The notes: a model not told the origin generated them from the letters alone. A stretch of 64,000 nucleotides of DNA from Rhizobium mongolense USDA 1844 (GCF_000419765.1 NZ_ATTQ01000007.1:1-64000), one strand, 5' to 3'; shown: positions 34,485 through 44,742, numbered from the stretch's first letter. Translations and numbers: made by a program.

Positions 34485-35498
34485 ATGACCGAATCAAAAG
34501 CGATGATCCTGGGCTGTAGCGGCCTGTCACTCACCCCTGAAGAAAAGGCCTTCTACAAGGCTGAGCGGCCCTGGGGCTTCATCCTCTTCGGCCGCAATAT
34601 TTCCGAACCGCAGCAAATCGCCGATCTCGTCGCCGAAATGCGCGAAAGCGTCGGCTGGCACGCGCCAGTGCTGATTGATCAGGAAGGTGGTCGCGTGCAA
34701 CGCATCCGCCCGCCGATCCTGCAGCACTATCCCTCCGGCCAGGCGCTCGGGGATATCTACCGGCGCAATCGCGAGCAGGGGCTGCGCGCCGCATGGCTGA
34801 TGTCGCGCTTGCACGCCTTCGATCTTCTCAAATTCGGCATCAATGTCGATTGCCTGCCTGTTCTCGACGTGCCGGTGGAGGGCAGCAGCAGCGTCATCGG
34901 CAACCGCGCCTATGGCGGCGATCCGAAAACCGTCGCCGATATGGGGCGTGCCGCGGCCGAGGGGTTGAAGGCCGGCGGGGTGCTGCCGGTGATGAAGCAT
35001 ATGCCGGGCCACGGCCGCGGCTTTGCCGATTCCCACCACGAACTGCCGGTCGTCACGGTCTCGCGCGATGAACTGGAAGCGCATGACTTCCCGCCCTTCA
35101 TCGCCATGAAGGACGAGCTTGCGGCAATGACCTGCCACGTCGTCTTTACGGCGATCGATCCGGACAATCCGGCGACGACCTCGAGCAAGGTGATCGACGG
35201 CGTGATCCGAAAGCGCATCGGTTTCAAGGGCCTGTTGCTTTCCGATGATACGTCGATGAACGCCTTGGCCGGGACAATCGGCGAGCGGGCTGCGAATATC
35301 ATTGCAGGCGGATGCGATATCGTGCTGCATTGCAACGGCCATATGGACGAGATGCAGCAGGTCGTGGCAAACACGCCGGTCTTGGCGCATGCCTCGCTTG
35401 AGCGGGCAAATGCCGTGCTGGCGGGCTTCCCAAAAGTCGACCAGGCGGACGAGGCGGCGATCCGCGCCGAATTCGACGGAATGTTCGCAACCGTCTGA
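34485..35498 (+). CDS. nagZ: Beta-N-acetylhexosaminidase NagZ
   Basis: 337 residues. Glycoside hydrolase family 3, removing N-acetylglucosamine from cytosolic muropeptides in cell-wall recycling. Motifs: LIDQEGGRVQRIRPP, NVDCLPVLDVPVEGSSSVIG then NRAYGGDPKTV, KHMPGHGRGFADSHHELPVV (the catalytic KH-x-PGHG loop with the D/H dyad), and LLSDDTSMNAL with the nucleophilic Asp. It starts a run with scpA and scpB close behind. Confidence 0.93.
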   Translation: MTESKAMILGCSGLSLTPEEKAFYKAERPWGFILFGRNISEPQQIADLVAEMRESVGWHAPVLIDQEGGRVQRIRPPILQHYPSGQALGDIYRRNREQGLRAAWLMSRLHAFDLLKFGINVDCLPVLDVPVEGSSSVIGNRAYGGDPKTVADMGRAAAEGLKAGGVLPVMKHMPGHGRGFADSHHELPVVTVSRDELEAHDFPPFIAMKDELAAMTCHVVFTAIDPDNPATTSSKVIDGVIRKRIGFKGLLLSDDTSMNALAGTIGERAANIIAGGCDIVLHCNGHMDEMQQVVANTPVLAHASLERANAVLAGFPKVDQADEAAIRAEFDGMFATV

Positions 35499-35515
35499 GC
35501 AATGGAAGAGAGGCA

Positions 35516-36379
35516 GTGGTGAACACGGTCAAAGGCACAGAGTGGACACAGGCGGCGGCAACGCCGATGGACAAGCTTTGGCAGGACAATGGTGCCGACC
35601 GCGCGAGCCATGAGCCGGCACTGGTGATCGACGTCGCCGGCTTCGAAGGCCCGCTCGATCTGCTCCTCTACCTCGCCCGCAACCAGAAGGTCGATCTTTC
35701 GCGCATTTCGGTGCTGGCGCTTGCCGAGCAGTATCTGCAGTTCATCGAAACCGCCCGCCGCATCCGCATCGAGCTTGCGGCCGATTATCTCGTGATGGCG
35801 GCGTGGCTCGCCTATCTCAAGTCCCGCCTGCTGATCCCGCAGCAGGTCAAGGACGACGGTCCCTCCGGCGAGGAGATGGCCGCAACGCTTGCCTTTCGCC
35901 TGAAACGCCTCGAAGCCATGCGCGAGGCTGCAAGCGGGCTCGTCAACCGCAACCGTCTCGGCCGTGATATCTTTGCCCGCGGCGCGCCCGAGCATATTCC
36001 GGACCGGCAAAAATCCGCTTACGAGGCAAACCTTTACGATCTCCTGACCGCCTATGCGTCGCTCCGCCAGCGCCAGGCCGTGACCCAGGTGACGATCGCG
36101 CGCCGGACCGTCTGGTCCCTGACCGATGCCCGCGAACTGCTGACGCGCATGATTGGCGACATCGGCGGCTGGACGGTGCTGGAGCATTACCTGCTGCGTT
36201 ATCTGGCATCGCCGGAAGAGCGCATCACGGCAATCGCCAGCGCCTTTGCCGCCTCGCTTGAACTCGTACGCGAGGGCAAGCTGGAGATCCGCCAGGACGC
36301 CGCCTTCGAGCCGCTCTATATGCGCCGGGGACCGAAGCATGCGACCCTGCAGGTCGTCGAGCAGGAGAGGCCCGCTTGA
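35516..36379 (+). CDS. scpA: Segregation and condensation protein A
   Basis: 287 residues if started at GTG 35516 (AGAGAGG just upstream; GTG 35519 or ATG 35567 possible). ScpA is the kleisin of the bacterial SMC complex. Conserved FEGPLDLLLYLARNQKVDLS then RISVLALAEQYLQFI near the N-terminus and LAADYLVMAAWLAYLKSRLL. The C-terminal winged-helix binds the SMC head. Its stop overlaps the scpB start by one base (TGATG). Confidence 0.93.
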   Translation: MVNTVKGTEWTQAAATPMDKLWQDNGADRASHEPALVIDVAGFEGPLDLLLYLARNQKVDLSRISVLALAEQYLQFIETARRIRIELAADYLVMAAWLAYLKSRLLIPQQVKDDGPSGEEMAATLAFRLKRLEAMREAASGLVNRNRLGRDIFARGAPEHIPDRQKSAYEANLYDLLTAYASLRQRQAVTQVTIARRTVWSLTDARELLTRMIGDIGGWTVLEHYLLRYLASPEERITAIASAFAASLELVREGKLEIRQDAAFEPLYMRRGPKHATLQVVEQERPA

Positions 36380-37092
36380 TGGATTCCAGAGACGATATCG
36401 GTCGCGGTGAAGGCGAGAGTGCTTTCCACGAGAGTTTCCAGGCGGAGATGGAGGCCGAGCGCATCGCCGAGGCCCTGGTCTTTGCGTCCTCGCAGCCGGT
36501 TTCCGAAGCCTTCATCGCTGATCGTTTGCCGAGAAATTTCAACGTTCGCGCCGTCATGCTCCGGCTCAAGGAGCAGTATGCGCCGCGCGGCGTCAACCTT
36601 GTCCAGGTGGATGATGCCTGGGCCTTCCGCACTGCCGCCGATCTCTCCTTCGTCATCCGCCGCGACGACAACGAGGTCAAGAAGCTGTCGCGTGCCGCCC
36701 TTGAGGTTCTGGCGATCATCGCCTATCACCAGCCGGTCACCCGCGCCGAGATCGAAGATATCCGCGGCGTGCAAACCTCACGCGGCACGCTGGACGTGCT
36801 GATGGAAGCAGGCTGGGTGCGCTTCCGCGGTCGGCGCCGCACACCCGGCCGGCCGGTGACGCTCGGCACGACCCGCGATTTCCTTGATCATTTCGGCCTC
36901 GAGGAACTTCGCGACCTGCCCGGGTTGGAGGAGCTGAAGGGTGCCGGCCTTCTTTCCGGCCGCATCCCTGCGAATTTCAACATCCCATCGCCCTTGATGA
37001 GCGACGAACTAACCGAGGACGAGGATCCGATCACGCAGATGGACCTTGAGGAATTGGGCCTTCTCGCGCCCGGCGGCGCCTCCGAAGATTAG
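36379..37092 (+). CDS. scpB: Segregation and condensation protein B
   Basis: 237 residues from ATG 36379, overlapping the scpA stop. Two winged-helix domains that dimerise and bind the ScpA middle region: AEALVFASSQPVSEAFIADR at the N-terminus and RAALEVLAIIAYHQPVTRAE then IEDIRGVQTSRGTLDVLMEA, followed by GRPVTLGTTRDFLDHFGL. Together with ScpA and SMC it compacts and separates the chromosome. An acidic tail follows. Confidence 0.94.
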   Translation: MDSRDDIGRGEGESAFHESFQAEMEAERIAEALVFASSQPVSEAFIADRLPRNFNVRAVMLRLKEQYAPRGVNLVQVDDAWAFRTAADLSFVIRRDDNEVKKLSRAALEVLAIIAYHQPVTRAEIEDIRGVQTSRGTLDVLMEAGWVRFRGRRRTPGRPVTLGTTRDFLDHFGLEELRDLPGLEELKGAGLLSGRIPANFNIPSPLMSDELTEDEDPITQMDLEELGLLAPGGASED

Positions 37093-37279
37093 TGTCATCC
37101 GGTCTTTGTTTTGACACCGACGACGAAAACAATAGAGATCACTATAATTCGATAGCCGGACGACTTGTCATCATGGGCGAAGCCGTGACATTAAGCGTCA
37201 ATTCAAGGGGAGTTTTGATATTGGAAACGATGTCGGAAACTCTTACATCGAAGAAAGATCGCAACAGGGAGTATGCGTA

Positions 37280-37471
37280 ATGGGTTCTTTTAGCATGTGG
37301 CACTGGTTGATCGTTCTGGTCATCGTGCTGTTGCTGTTCGGCCGCGGTAAGATTCCGGAGCTCATGGGCGATGTTGCCAAGGGCATCAAGAGCTTCAAGA
37401 AGGGCATCAACGACGAAGAAGCGCCGGACACGGCGAAGACCGTCGATCACAAGGCCGACGAACCGAAGTAA
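37280..37471 (+). CDS. tatA: Sec-independent protein translocase TatA
   Basis: 63 residues: one N-terminal span ([16 protein letters not shown]), the hallmark [20 protein letters not shown] amphipathic helix, and an acidic tail. TatA oligomers form the pore for folded proteins bearing twin-arginine signals. It leads tatA-tatB-tatC. The 187 bases between scpB and tatA likely contain the Tat promoter; a short frame there ends in TAATG at the tatA start but is poorly supported. Confidence 0.95.
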   Translation: MGSFSMWHWLIVLVIVLLLFGRGKIPELMGDVAKGIKSFKKGINDEEAPDTAKTVDHKADEPK

Positions 37472-37522
37472 TAAGTCCGGGAACGGGTGGCTTTTGCCCC
37501 GCTTCCCCTCCAGGAGCCTTGA

Positions 37523-38176
37523 ATGTTCGATATTGGCTGGACCGAGTTGCTTGTCATCGCGGTCGTGTTGATCGTCGTCGTCGGTCCGAAGGACCTGCCG
37601 CCGATGCTGCGCGCTTTCGGCAAGATGACGCAGCGTGCCCGGAAGGTCGCCGGCGAATTCCGCGCCCAGTTCGACGAGGCGTTGCGGGAGGCGGATCTCG
37701 ATGACGTGCGCCAGACGATCAGCGATGCGCAGCGTCTTAATCCGGCAAACAGCTTGCGCGAGGCGATGAACCCGCTTCGCCAGATGGGCAACGACATCAA
37801 GGCCGACCTCCAGAAGGCAACGGCGGTCGAAAACAAGACCGAAGCGCCGCCGGTTACCGTGCCGGCGCCGTCGATGAGCCTGCCGGAAACGCCGCCTGTC
37901 GTCGCGCCGGCTCCGGAAGCTGCGCCGGCACCGCTCGTCGCCGAAAAGCCGAAGGCCGTGCGCAAGCCGCGCGCTGCGCCCGGAAAGGCGCTGCCTGCGG
38001 CCGCAACCGAGGCTGCTCCCGCTGCAAAGCCGAAGCGTGCGACTGCTGCAAAGACCGCCGCCGCCGCGACACAACCGGCCGCAGCAACAAAGGCTGCGCC
38101 GGCAAAGCCTGCTCCGGCAAAGAAGACTGCAGCCGCTCCGAAGAAGACGGCGACCAAGAAGAAGGACGAGGCATGA
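37523..38176 (+). CDS. tatB: Sec-independent protein translocase TatB
   Basis: 217 residues. The N-terminal span FDIGWTELLVIAVVLIVVVG, then PKDLPPMLRAFGKMTQRARK and the amphipathic helix, are typical of TatB; the C-terminal 100 residues are a Pro/Ala/Lys-rich flexible tail usual in alphaproteobacteria. TatB joins TatC to form the receptor for twin-arginine signal peptides. The stop overlaps tatC by ATGA (38173-38176). Confidence 0.95.
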   Translation: MFDIGWTELLVIAVVLIVVVGPKDLPPMLRAFGKMTQRARKVAGEFRAQFDEALREADLDDVRQTISDAQRLNPANSLREAMNPLRQMGNDIKADLQKATAVENKTEAPPVTVPAPSMSLPETPPVVAPAPEAAPAPLVAEKPKAVRKPRAAPGKALPAAATEAAPAAKPKRATAAKTAAAATQPAAATKAAPAKPAPAKKTAAAPKKTATKKKDEA

Positions 38177-39000
38177 GCGGTGATATCGAAGACAAGCCGC
38201 AGCCGTTGATCGAGCACCTGATGGAGCTGCGCACGCGGCTGATCTGGGCGATCGGCGCGTTCTTCGTCGCCTTTATCGTCTGCTTCATCTTCGCCAAGCA
38301 TCTCTTCAACGCCCTGGTTTACCCTTACAAATGGGCAGTCAACTGGGCCGGCCTCGATGTAACGAAGGCGCAGCTCATCTATACGGCTCCGCAGGAGTTC
38401 TTCTTCACGCAGGTGAAGGTCGCGATGTTCGGCGGCCTTGTGATCGCCTTCCCAATCATTGCCGCGCAAATCTACAAGTTCGTCGCCCCCGGCCTCTACA
38501 AGAACGAGCGTGCGGCCTTCCTGCCGTTCCTGATCGCATCGCCGGTCCTGTTTCTGCTTGGAGGCGCACTCGTCTATTTCTTCTTCACGCCGATGGTCAT
38601 GTGGTTCTTCCTGACCATGCAGCAGGCGCCGGGAGAGGGCGATGTCGCGATCTCGCTGCTGCCGAAGGTTTCGGAATATCTGAGCCTCGTCATGACGCTC
38701 GTCTTCTCCTTCGGTCTCGTGTTCCAGCTTCCTGTCGTCACGACGCTGCTTGCGCGCGTCGGCCTGCTCACCTCGCAATGGCTTGCCGAGAAGCGCAAGT
38801 TTGCGATCGTGCTCGCCTTTGTCGTCGCCGCCGTGCTGACGCCGCCCGATCCGATGTCCCAGATCGGCCTTGCACTGCCGACGATCCTTCTCTACGAGAT
38901 TGCCATCTACGCTGCGCGACTCGTGGAGCGCCAGCGTTCCCGGCAGGCGGTCGAAGAGGCGGACGGGTCTGCGGACGTTGCCAAGACGGACAGCGTCTGA
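38173..39000 (+). CDS. tatC: Sec-independent protein translocase TatC
   Basis: 275 residues with six membrane spans. The start MSGDIEDKPQPLIEHLMELR then TRLIW has the conserved HL-x-ELR motif that binds signal peptides; APQEFFFTQVKVAMFGGLVI and FPIIAAQIYKFVAPGLYKNE are typical TatC segments. A charged C-terminal tail. Last gene of the tat operon; serS follows after about 100 bases. Confidence 0.96.
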   Translation: MSGDIEDKPQPLIEHLMELRTRLIWAIGAFFVAFIVCFIFAKHLFNALVYPYKWAVNWAGLDVTKAQLIYTAPQEFFFTQVKVAMFGGLVIAFPIIAAQIYKFVAPGLYKNERAAFLPFLIASPVLFLLGGALVYFFFTPMVMWFFLTMQQAPGEGDVAISLLPKVSEYLSLVMTLVFSFGLVFQLPVVTTLLARVGLLTSQWLAEKRKFAIVLAFVVAAVLTPPDPMSQIGLALPTILLYEIAIYAARLVERQRSRQAVEEADGSADVAKTDSV

Positions 39001-39101
39001 GCGGTTCTCCGAAATTCCCTCCAGAACGCATGCAAAATATCCGGTCGAGGCCCGGTCAGGCTTTGGCCGGGTCATGTCCTTCGTAACGACCCGGAACGAC
39101 A

Positions 39102-40385
39102 ATGCTCGATATCAAATGGATCCGTGAGAATCCCGAGGCGCTCGATGAAGCACTGGCCAAGCGCGGTGCGGAGCCCTTGGCCCAAAGCCTCATAGTTCTC
39201 GATGAGAAGCGCCGCTCCGCCGTACAGAAGGTGCAGGACCTGCAGTCCCGCCGCAACGCCGCCTCCAAGGAGATCGGCGCGGCGATGGCGCAGAAGAACA
39301 GCGAGCTTGCCGAAAAGCTGAAGGCCGAAGTCGCCGAGATGAAGGTTTCGCTGCCGGCGGCCGAAGAGGAAGACCGCCAGCTGACGAGCGAGCTCAACGA
39401 CGCGCTGGCGCGCATTGCGAACGTGCCGCTCGACGACGTACCGGTCGGCAAGGACGAGCACGACAACGTCATCGCTCGCACGGTCGGCGAAAAGCCGCGC
39501 TGGAACCACACGCCGAAGGAACATTTCGAAATCGGCGAAGCCCTCGGCTACATGGATTTCGAACGTGCCGCCAAGCTTTCCGGTTCGCGCTTTACGGTGC
39601 TGACAGGACCGCTTGCCAGGCTCGAGCGGGCGCTCGGTCAGTTCATGATCGACCTCCACACGACGGAACATGGCTATAGCGAAGTCAGCTCGCCGCTGAT
39701 GGTGCGCGATGAGGCCGTGTTTGGCACCGCACAGCTTCCGAAGTTCGCGGAAGACCTCTTCAAGACGACGGACGGCCGCTGGCTGATCCCGACGGCTGAA
39801 GTAACGCTGACCAATCTGGTCTCGGGTGAGATTCTCGATCAGGAAAAGCTGCCGCTCCGCTACACCGCGCTGACCCCGTCCTTCCGTTCTGAGGCAGGTT
39901 CGGCAGGGCGCGATACGCGCGGCATGCTGCGCCAGCACCAGTTCTGGAAGTGCGAACTCGTGTCGATCACCGACGCGGAGAGCTCGATCGCCGAGCATGA
40001 ACGCATGACGGCCTGCGCCGAAGAGGTGCTGAAGCGCCTCGGCCTGCATTTCCGCACGATGACGCTCTGCACCGGCGACATGGGCTTCGGCTCGCGCAAG
40101 ACCTACGATATCGAGGTCTGGCTGCCAGGGCAGAACGCCTATCGCGAAATCTCGTCCTGCTCGGACTGCGGCGATTTCCAGGCGCGGCGCATGAATGCGC
40201 GCTATCGCGGCAAGGATGACAAGAGCACGAAGTTCGTTCACACGCTGAACGGCTCCGGCACCGCCGTCGGCCGCTGCCTGATCGCAGTGCTCGAAAACTA
40301 CCTGAACGAGGACGGCTCGGTGGCTATCCCCGACGCGCTGCTGCCCTATATGGGCGGCTTGACGAAGATCGAACGGGCGGCCTGA
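39102..40385 (+). CDS. serS: Seryl-tRNA synthetase
   Basis: 427 residues. Class II synthetase charging tRNA-Ser and tRNA-Sec. The N-terminal long coiled coil (about 27-105; [20 protein letters not shown] ... [20 protein letters not shown]) grips the tRNA. Class II motif 2 ([20 protein letters not shown] then FWKCEL) and motif 3 ([20 protein letters not shown]) are intact. Starts four bases before surE, suggesting one transcript serS-surE-pcm. Confidence 0.96.
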   Translation: MLDIKWIRENPEALDEALAKRGAEPLAQSLIVLDEKRRSAVQKVQDLQSRRNAASKEIGAAMAQKNSELAEKLKAEVAEMKVSLPAAEEEDRQLTSELNDALARIANVPLDDVPVGKDEHDNVIARTVGEKPRWNHTPKEHFEIGEALGYMDFERAAKLSGSRFTVLTGPLARLERALGQFMIDLHTTEHGYSEVSSPLMVRDEAVFGTAQLPKFAEDLFKTTDGRWLIPTAEVTLTNLVSGEILDQEKLPLRYTALTPSFRSEAGSAGRDTRGMLRQHQFWKCELVSITDAESSIAEHERMTACAEEVLKRLGLHFRTMTLCTGDMGFGSRKTYDIEVWLPGQNAYREISSCSDCGDFQARRMNARYRGKDDKSTKFVHTLNGSGTAVGRCLIAVLENYLNEDGSVAIPDALLPYMGGLTKIERAA

Positions 40386-40389
40386 AACG

Positions 40390-41157
40390 ATGCGCATCCT
40401 GCTCACCAATGACGACGGCATCCATGCCGAAGGTCTCGCGGCACTTGAGCGGATAGCGCGCACGCTTTCCGACGATGTCTGGATCGTCGCGCCGGAAACG
40501 GATCAGAGCGGCCTGGCTCATTCGCTAAGCCTTTCCGAGCCGCTTCGTCTGCGTCAGGTGGCCGACAAGCATTTCGCGCTCCGCGGCACGCCGACCGATT
40601 GCGTCATCATGGGCATCAAGCAGGTGATGGACATCAAGCCTGACCTCGTGCTTTCGGGCGTCAATTCAGGTTCGAACGTCGCCGACGATGTCACCTATTC
40701 GGGCACCATCGCCGGCGCGATCGAAGGCACGATGCAGGGCGTGCGCTCCTTTGCGCTGAGCCAGGCCTATAGCTATTCCGACGGGGCGCGCATCGTGCCG
40801 TGGGAGGTCGCCGAGGCGCATGCGCCCGCGCTGCTCGACAGGCTGATGACGGTCGACCTGCCGGAAGGCACTTTCCTCAACCTCAACTTCCCGAACTGCC
40901 ATCCGGAGGATGTGCAGGGTGCCGAAGTCACAGCCCAGGGCAAGCTCGCCTTCAACCTGCAGATCGATGCGCGCTCCGACGGCCGCGGCTTACCCTATTA
41001 TTGGCTGAAGTTCGGCGAGCGTGCCGGCGCCTTTGCAAAGGGCACGGATATTCACGCGCTGAAGCATAATAAGATTTCGGTAACGCCTTTGAAACTGGAT
41101 CTGACCGATTATTCCGTGAAGGACCGCGTGGCGCGGGCGCTTTCGGGTACGGAGTAG
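40390..41157 (+). CDS. surE: 5'/3'-nucleotidase SurE
   Basis: 255 residues. Metal-dependent nucleotidase with the family N-terminus [20 protein letters not shown] (metal-binding DD), [36 protein letters not shown] and [20 protein letters not shown] (metal-binding Asn). SurE removes phosphate from nucleoside monophosphates and is often paired with pcm in stationary-phase survival loci, as here. Confidence 0.95.
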   Translation: MRILLTNDDGIHAEGLAALERIARTLSDDVWIVAPETDQSGLAHSLSLSEPLRLRQVADKHFALRGTPTDCVIMGIKQVMDIKPDLVLSGVNSGSNVADDVTYSGTIAGAIEGTMQGVRSFALSQAYSYSDGARIVPWEVAEAHAPALLDRLMTVDLPEGTFLNLNFPNCHPEDVQGAEVTAQGKLAFNLQIDARSDGRGLPYYWLKFGERAGAFAKGTDIHALKHNKISVTPLKLDLTDYSVKDRVARALSGTE

Positions 41158-41163
41158 GACGTT

Positions 41164-41817
41164 TTGACGGCACGGCTGGTCGAGAAGGAAGGTTTTGCAG
41201 CACTCGTCTTGAGGCTGCGGGCGGAGGGTATCTCAGACATCGATCTGCTGACTGCGGTTGAGCAGACGCCGCGCTCGCTTTTCGTGCCGCCGCAATTTTC
41301 CGACGACGCCTATTCCACCCGGACGATCCCGATCGAGTGCGGTTCGTTCCTGGAAGGCGTCGATCTTGCCGTTCGCATCCTGCATCTTCTGAAGGTCAAG
41401 CCCGGCCAGCGTGTGCTCGAAGTGGGGACCGGCAGTGGCTTCACCGCAGCTGTCATCGGCCGCATCGCCGAGCGCGTGCTGACGATCGACCGCTACAAGA
41501 CGCTGACGGCCAATGCGCAGCGCCGCATGGATCAGCTTGGCCTTCGCAGCATCGTCGTCCGGCAGGCCGATGGCAGCAACGGCCTGCAGGGCGAGGGGAC
41601 TTTCGACCGCATCCTGGTGACGGCTGCCTTCAATTCCATGCCGCGCTTTTATGCCGACCAGCTCGTCTCCGGCGGTTCGATGATCGCGCCGCTGATGATC
41701 TCCGAGGACCAGTGCCGCATGGTCCGGCTGACGAAGACCGGCAGCCGCTTCGAGCGCGAAGAGCTTTTCGACGTACCCTATTTGCCCATCGTGCCGAGAT
41801 TGGCTTCCCAGCTCTGA
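41164..41817 (+). CDS. pcm: Protein-L-isoaspartate O-methyltransferase
   Basis: 217 residues from a TTG start (GGAGTAGGA upstream, six bases after surE). The repair enzyme methylates abnormal isoaspartyl residues. SAM motif I VLEVGTGSGFTAAVIGRIAE; substrate-side PRSLFVPPQFSDDAYSTRTI; post-motif RILVTAAFNSMP. The surE-pcm-LysM/M23 order is the widespread surE-pcm-nlpD order of proteobacteria. Confidence 0.93.
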   Translation: MTARLVEKEGFAALVLRLRAEGISDIDLLTAVEQTPRSLFVPPQFSDDAYSTRTIPIECGSFLEGVDLAVRILHLLKVKPGQRVLEVGTGSGFTAAVIGRIAERVLTIDRYKTLTANAQRRMDQLGLRSIVVRQADGSNGLQGEGTFDRILVTAAFNSMPRFYADQLVSGGSMIAPLMISEDQCRMVRLTKTGSRFEREELFDVPYLPIVPRLASQL

Positions 41818-41989
41818 GGCCTTTTGGCGAGCATTTCCGGTGTGTCCGGCGGCTATGATTTCCCACCCGCAAGACTATGGTTATCAATTCCTCAAAAAAA
41901 ATCGCACTGATTCCAGCGCTTTAACCGGGTGGTAACACTAACGCGCTTTAATATACCCACGAATGGTTGAGTTATGAGTGGGTCGAGTC

Positions 41990-43582
41990 ATGCGTTTTAG
42001 CGTTTCGCCAAAGTTCGGAAAGCCGGCCGGCAATCTCTTGTTTATTGCCTTGCTGGCAAGTACCGCAACGGGCTGCAGTTCGGATGTGACCCGCTTCGGC
42101 GGCCTCTTTGCCGGGTCGGGCCAGGATCAGATGACAACCGGTTCTGTGCCGAGGCGGAACATGAATGGCTCACAGGGCGATCCGGTCCCGAGCGCCGATC
42201 TTCAGTCCGGAATGGCGCAACCCTCATACAATGCCAGCAATGACGCACTGAATCAGCCTTATCCGGCGACGACCGGAACGACAAGCTCCAGCGCGCGCCT
42301 TGCATCTGCTCCAGTTTCTGTCCAGCGCACCGAACTTGCCGCCCCGACGGACGCATCCCCAGCGCCGTCGCGGCAAAAGCAGATTGCCATGGCCCAGCCG
42401 TTCCCGGCAGCGCCTTCCAGCTCGCAGGCCCCCCGCCAGATGCAGGCTGCTCCGAAGCTGGCTGCGCCCGATCCGATGACGACAGGCACGACGCCGAAGG
42501 TCTCCGGATGGTCCGCGGCCAACGCGCCCACCGTCCTGGTGCGTCCGGGCGAAAATCTGTCGACGCTCGCCAACCGCTACGGCGTTCCCGAAAAGGAAAT
42601 CCTCCGCGTCAACAACATGAAGTCGGCCGCTGCCATCAAGCCGGGCGAAACGATCCTCATCCCGACCTTTAACGGCGGCAGGAATGCTGCCAAGGCTGCC
42701 GCGCAGGCCGCCGACCTTTCCAAGACCGGTAAGCTTCCGCAGCCGTCGAAGACGCCGGACCAGAATCTCGCGGTGTTGCCGGGCGCAAGTGCTGCTCGCG
42801 ACAAGTCGCAGGCAGGCGCGGATGCGGCCGCAGGCAAGATTGCGGCCGGTGCCGGAAAAGACCCGAATGCAGGCGGCGGCACTTACACGGTCAAGCCGGG
42901 CGATTCCCTCGCCAAGATTGCCAAGGCGACCGGCACGAAGATCGATGATCTCAAGGCTGCGAACAACCTTTCCGCAAGCTCGATCCGCATCGGCCAGACG
43001 CTGACGATCCCGAACGGTTCTAGTTCCGCCGATCAGACGAAGACCGCGTCCATTCCGGCCAAGGCCGAGCCGAAGCCTGCTGCTCCGGCCGCAGTTGAAA
43101 CGGCGTCCGCTCAGCCGGTCTCCTACCAGGCGCCGGTCGCAACACAGACCGTCGACGAAGTCGAGAAGAAGTCCGATGTCGCCTCCGCAGCCCCGGAATC
43201 GACCGGCATCGGCAAATATCGCTGGCCGGTGCGCGGCGCCGTCATCGCCGCTTACGGCGCGAACGTCAATGGCAGCCGCAACGACGGTATCGACATCTCG
43301 GTGCCGCAGGGCACGCCGATCAAGGCCGCCGAAAACGGCGTGGTCATCTATGCCGGTAACGGTTTGAAGGAGCTCGGCAACACCGTCCTCATCCGCCACG
43401 ACGACGGCACCGTGACCGTCTACGGCAATGCCGACACGCTGAGCGTCGCCCGTGGCCAGAAGATCCAGCGCGGCCAGACTGTCGCCGTCTCCGGCATGAG
43501 CGGCAGCGTCAAGCAACCGCAGGTCCACTTCGAAGTCCGCAAGGACGCCTCGCCGGTCAATCCGATCACCTTCCTCGAATAG
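41990..43582 (+). CDS. LysM / M23-family lipoprotein (NlpD-like murein hydrolase factor)
   Basis: 530 residues from ATG 41990. The lipoprotein signal (LLFIALLASTATGCSSD) gives a lipid-modified Cys at about 30. Two LysM peptidoglycan-binding modules (VLVRPGENLSTLANRYGVPE then KEILRVNN, about 180-222; YTVKPGDSLAKIAKATGTKI then DDLKAANN, about 300-343) are separated by Ala/Pro-rich linkers. The C-terminal LytM/M23 domain (about 405-530) has GIDISVPQGTPIKAAENGVV then IYAGNGLKELG...VHFEVRKD. Several M23 metal ligands are altered (GIDI where active enzymes have H-x-G-x-D; HFE for H-x-H), so it is probably a non-catalytic activator of amidases like NlpD/EnvC. Confidence 0.9.
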   Translation: MRFSVSPKFGKPAGNLLFIALLASTATGCSSDVTRFGGLFAGSGQDQMTTGSVPRRNMNGSQGDPVPSADLQSGMAQPSYNASNDALNQPYPATTGTTSSSARLASAPVSVQRTELAAPTDASPAPSRQKQIAMAQPFPAAPSSSQAPRQMQAAPKLAAPDPMTTGTTPKVSGWSAANAPTVLVRPGENLSTLANRYGVPEKEILRVNNMKSAAAIKPGETILIPTFNGGRNAAKAAAQAADLSKTGKLPQPSKTPDQNLAVLPGASAARDKSQAGADAAAGKIAAGAGKDPNAGGGTYTVKPGDSLAKIAKATGTKIDDLKAANNLSASSIRIGQTLTIPNGSSSADQTKTASIPAKAEPKPAAPAAVETASAQPVSYQAPVATQTVDEVEKKSDVASAAPESTGIGKYRWPVRGAVIAAYGANVNGSRNDGIDISVPQGTPIKAAENGVVIYAGNGLKELGNTVLIRHDDGTVTVYGNADTLSVARGQKIQRGQTVAVSGMSGSVKQPQVHFEVRKDASPVNPITFLE

Positions 43583-43605
43583 GTAAAGCGTCTCGGGGAA
43601 GTGCA

Positions 43606-43631
43606 AAAGCCCGGCTGACCGCCGGGCTTTT
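43606..43631. terminator. Bidirectional terminator
   Basis: AAAAGCCCGGC-TGACC-GCCGGGCTTTT: T-runs on both strands, between the convergent LysM/M23 gene and the DUF815 ATPase gene. Confidence 0.85.
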
Positions 43632-43658
43632 GTCGTTCTGCGGCAGCCGTGGCCCGGC

Positions 43659-44531
43659 TCAGGCGCGGGCGAGCGTGACGCGCATGCGCCCTGCGAGATC
43701 CTGGATGTACTGCCATGCGACGCGGCCGGAGCGCGCACCGCGCGTGGTCGCCCATTCCAGCGCTTCCGCATGCATCTTTTCGCGATCGAGCGTCAGCTTG
43801 AAATGCTCGGCATAGCCGTCGATCATCGTGAGATAGTCTTCCTGGCTGCATTTGTGGAAGCCGAGCCAGAGGCCGAAACGGTCGGAAAGCGATACCTTTT
43901 CTTCGACGGCCTCGGATGGATTGATCGCGGTCGACTGCTCGTTTTCCATCATATGCCGCGGCAAAAGGTGGCGACGGTTGGAGGTAGCGTAGAAAAGCAC
44001 GTTGTCCGGCCGGCCTTCGATGCCGCCATCAAGCGCTGCCTTGAGCGACTTGTAGGCGGTATCGTCATGGTCGAAGGAAAGGTCGTCGCAGAAAACGATG
44101 ACGCGATGCGGCACTTCCTTCAGGATATCAAGCAGGGTCGGAAGGCTCGCAATGTCCTCGCGATGCACTTCTACAAGCTTCAGCGAGACGCCGCTTTCCC
44201 GCCGCACGTCCTCATGCACGGCTTTGACCAGCGACGACTTGCCCATGCCGCGCGCGCCCCAGAGCAGCACGTTGTTGGCGGCAAATCCCTCGGCAAAGCG
44301 CACCGTGTTTTCGTGCAGGATGTCACGCACATGGTCGACGCCGCGGATGAGCTTCAAGGCAATACGGTTCGGCCGCGCGACGGGCTGCAGATGCGTGCGG
44401 GCAGGCGACCAGACGAAACAGTCGGCGGCATTCCAGTCGTTGACGCCGGGCGCTGGACCCGCCAACCGCTCGACCGCATTGGCAAGCCGCCTCAGCTCCT
44501 GCAAAATGACGCTGTTCAGTTCTTCGGCCAT
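43659..44531 (-). CDS. DUF815-family AAA ATPase
   Basis: 290 residues from ATG 44531 (AGGAGGACATGCA upstream; the longer frame to 44678 lacks support). AAA-type ATPase: Walker A LLWGARGMGKSSLVKAVHED, Walker B RVIVFCDDLSFDHDD, sensor-1-like VLFYATSNRRHLLPRHM, and GARSGRVAWQYIQDLAGRM at the C-terminus. The family is conserved in proteobacteria next to surE-pcm-nlpD and yajC-secDF but its role is not established. Confidence 0.85.
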   Translation of the reverse strand: MAEELNSVILQELRRLANAVERLAGPAPGVNDWNAADCFVWSPARTHLQPVARPNRIALKLIRGVDHVRDILHENTVRFAEGFAANNVLLWGARGMGKSSLVKAVHEDVRRESGVSLKLVEVHREDIASLPTLLDILKEVPHRVIVFCDDLSFDHDDTAYKSLKAALDGGIEGRPDNVLFYATSNRRHLLPRHMMENEQSTAINPSEAVEEKVSLSDRFGLWLGFHKCSQEDYLTMIDGYAEHFKLTLDREKMHAEALEWATTRGARSGRVAWQYIQDLAGRMRVTLARA

Positions 44532-44742
44532 TGCATGTCCTCCTGAATTTCCTGCCGCGGCATCCGCGCCCGAGTTTTTCGACGCGCAGTAGCATGGCCT
44601 TTCCACAGCGGAAAGGTTATGAGACAGGGGAATCGGTACGCCCGCAGGCTGTTTTTGTTGCATTCGTTCTTGCCGCAACTATAGTCCGGCCACCCGAAAA
44701 AGAGAGGCGGATATACGCCGCCCGTAGTTGAGGAGCTTATCA

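Noticed and set aside
37092..37280. 62-codon frame between scpB and tatA ending in TAATG at the tatA start
   Set aside because: GTG start overlapping the scpB stop and an unnatural sequence; the tatA overlap is probably chance.
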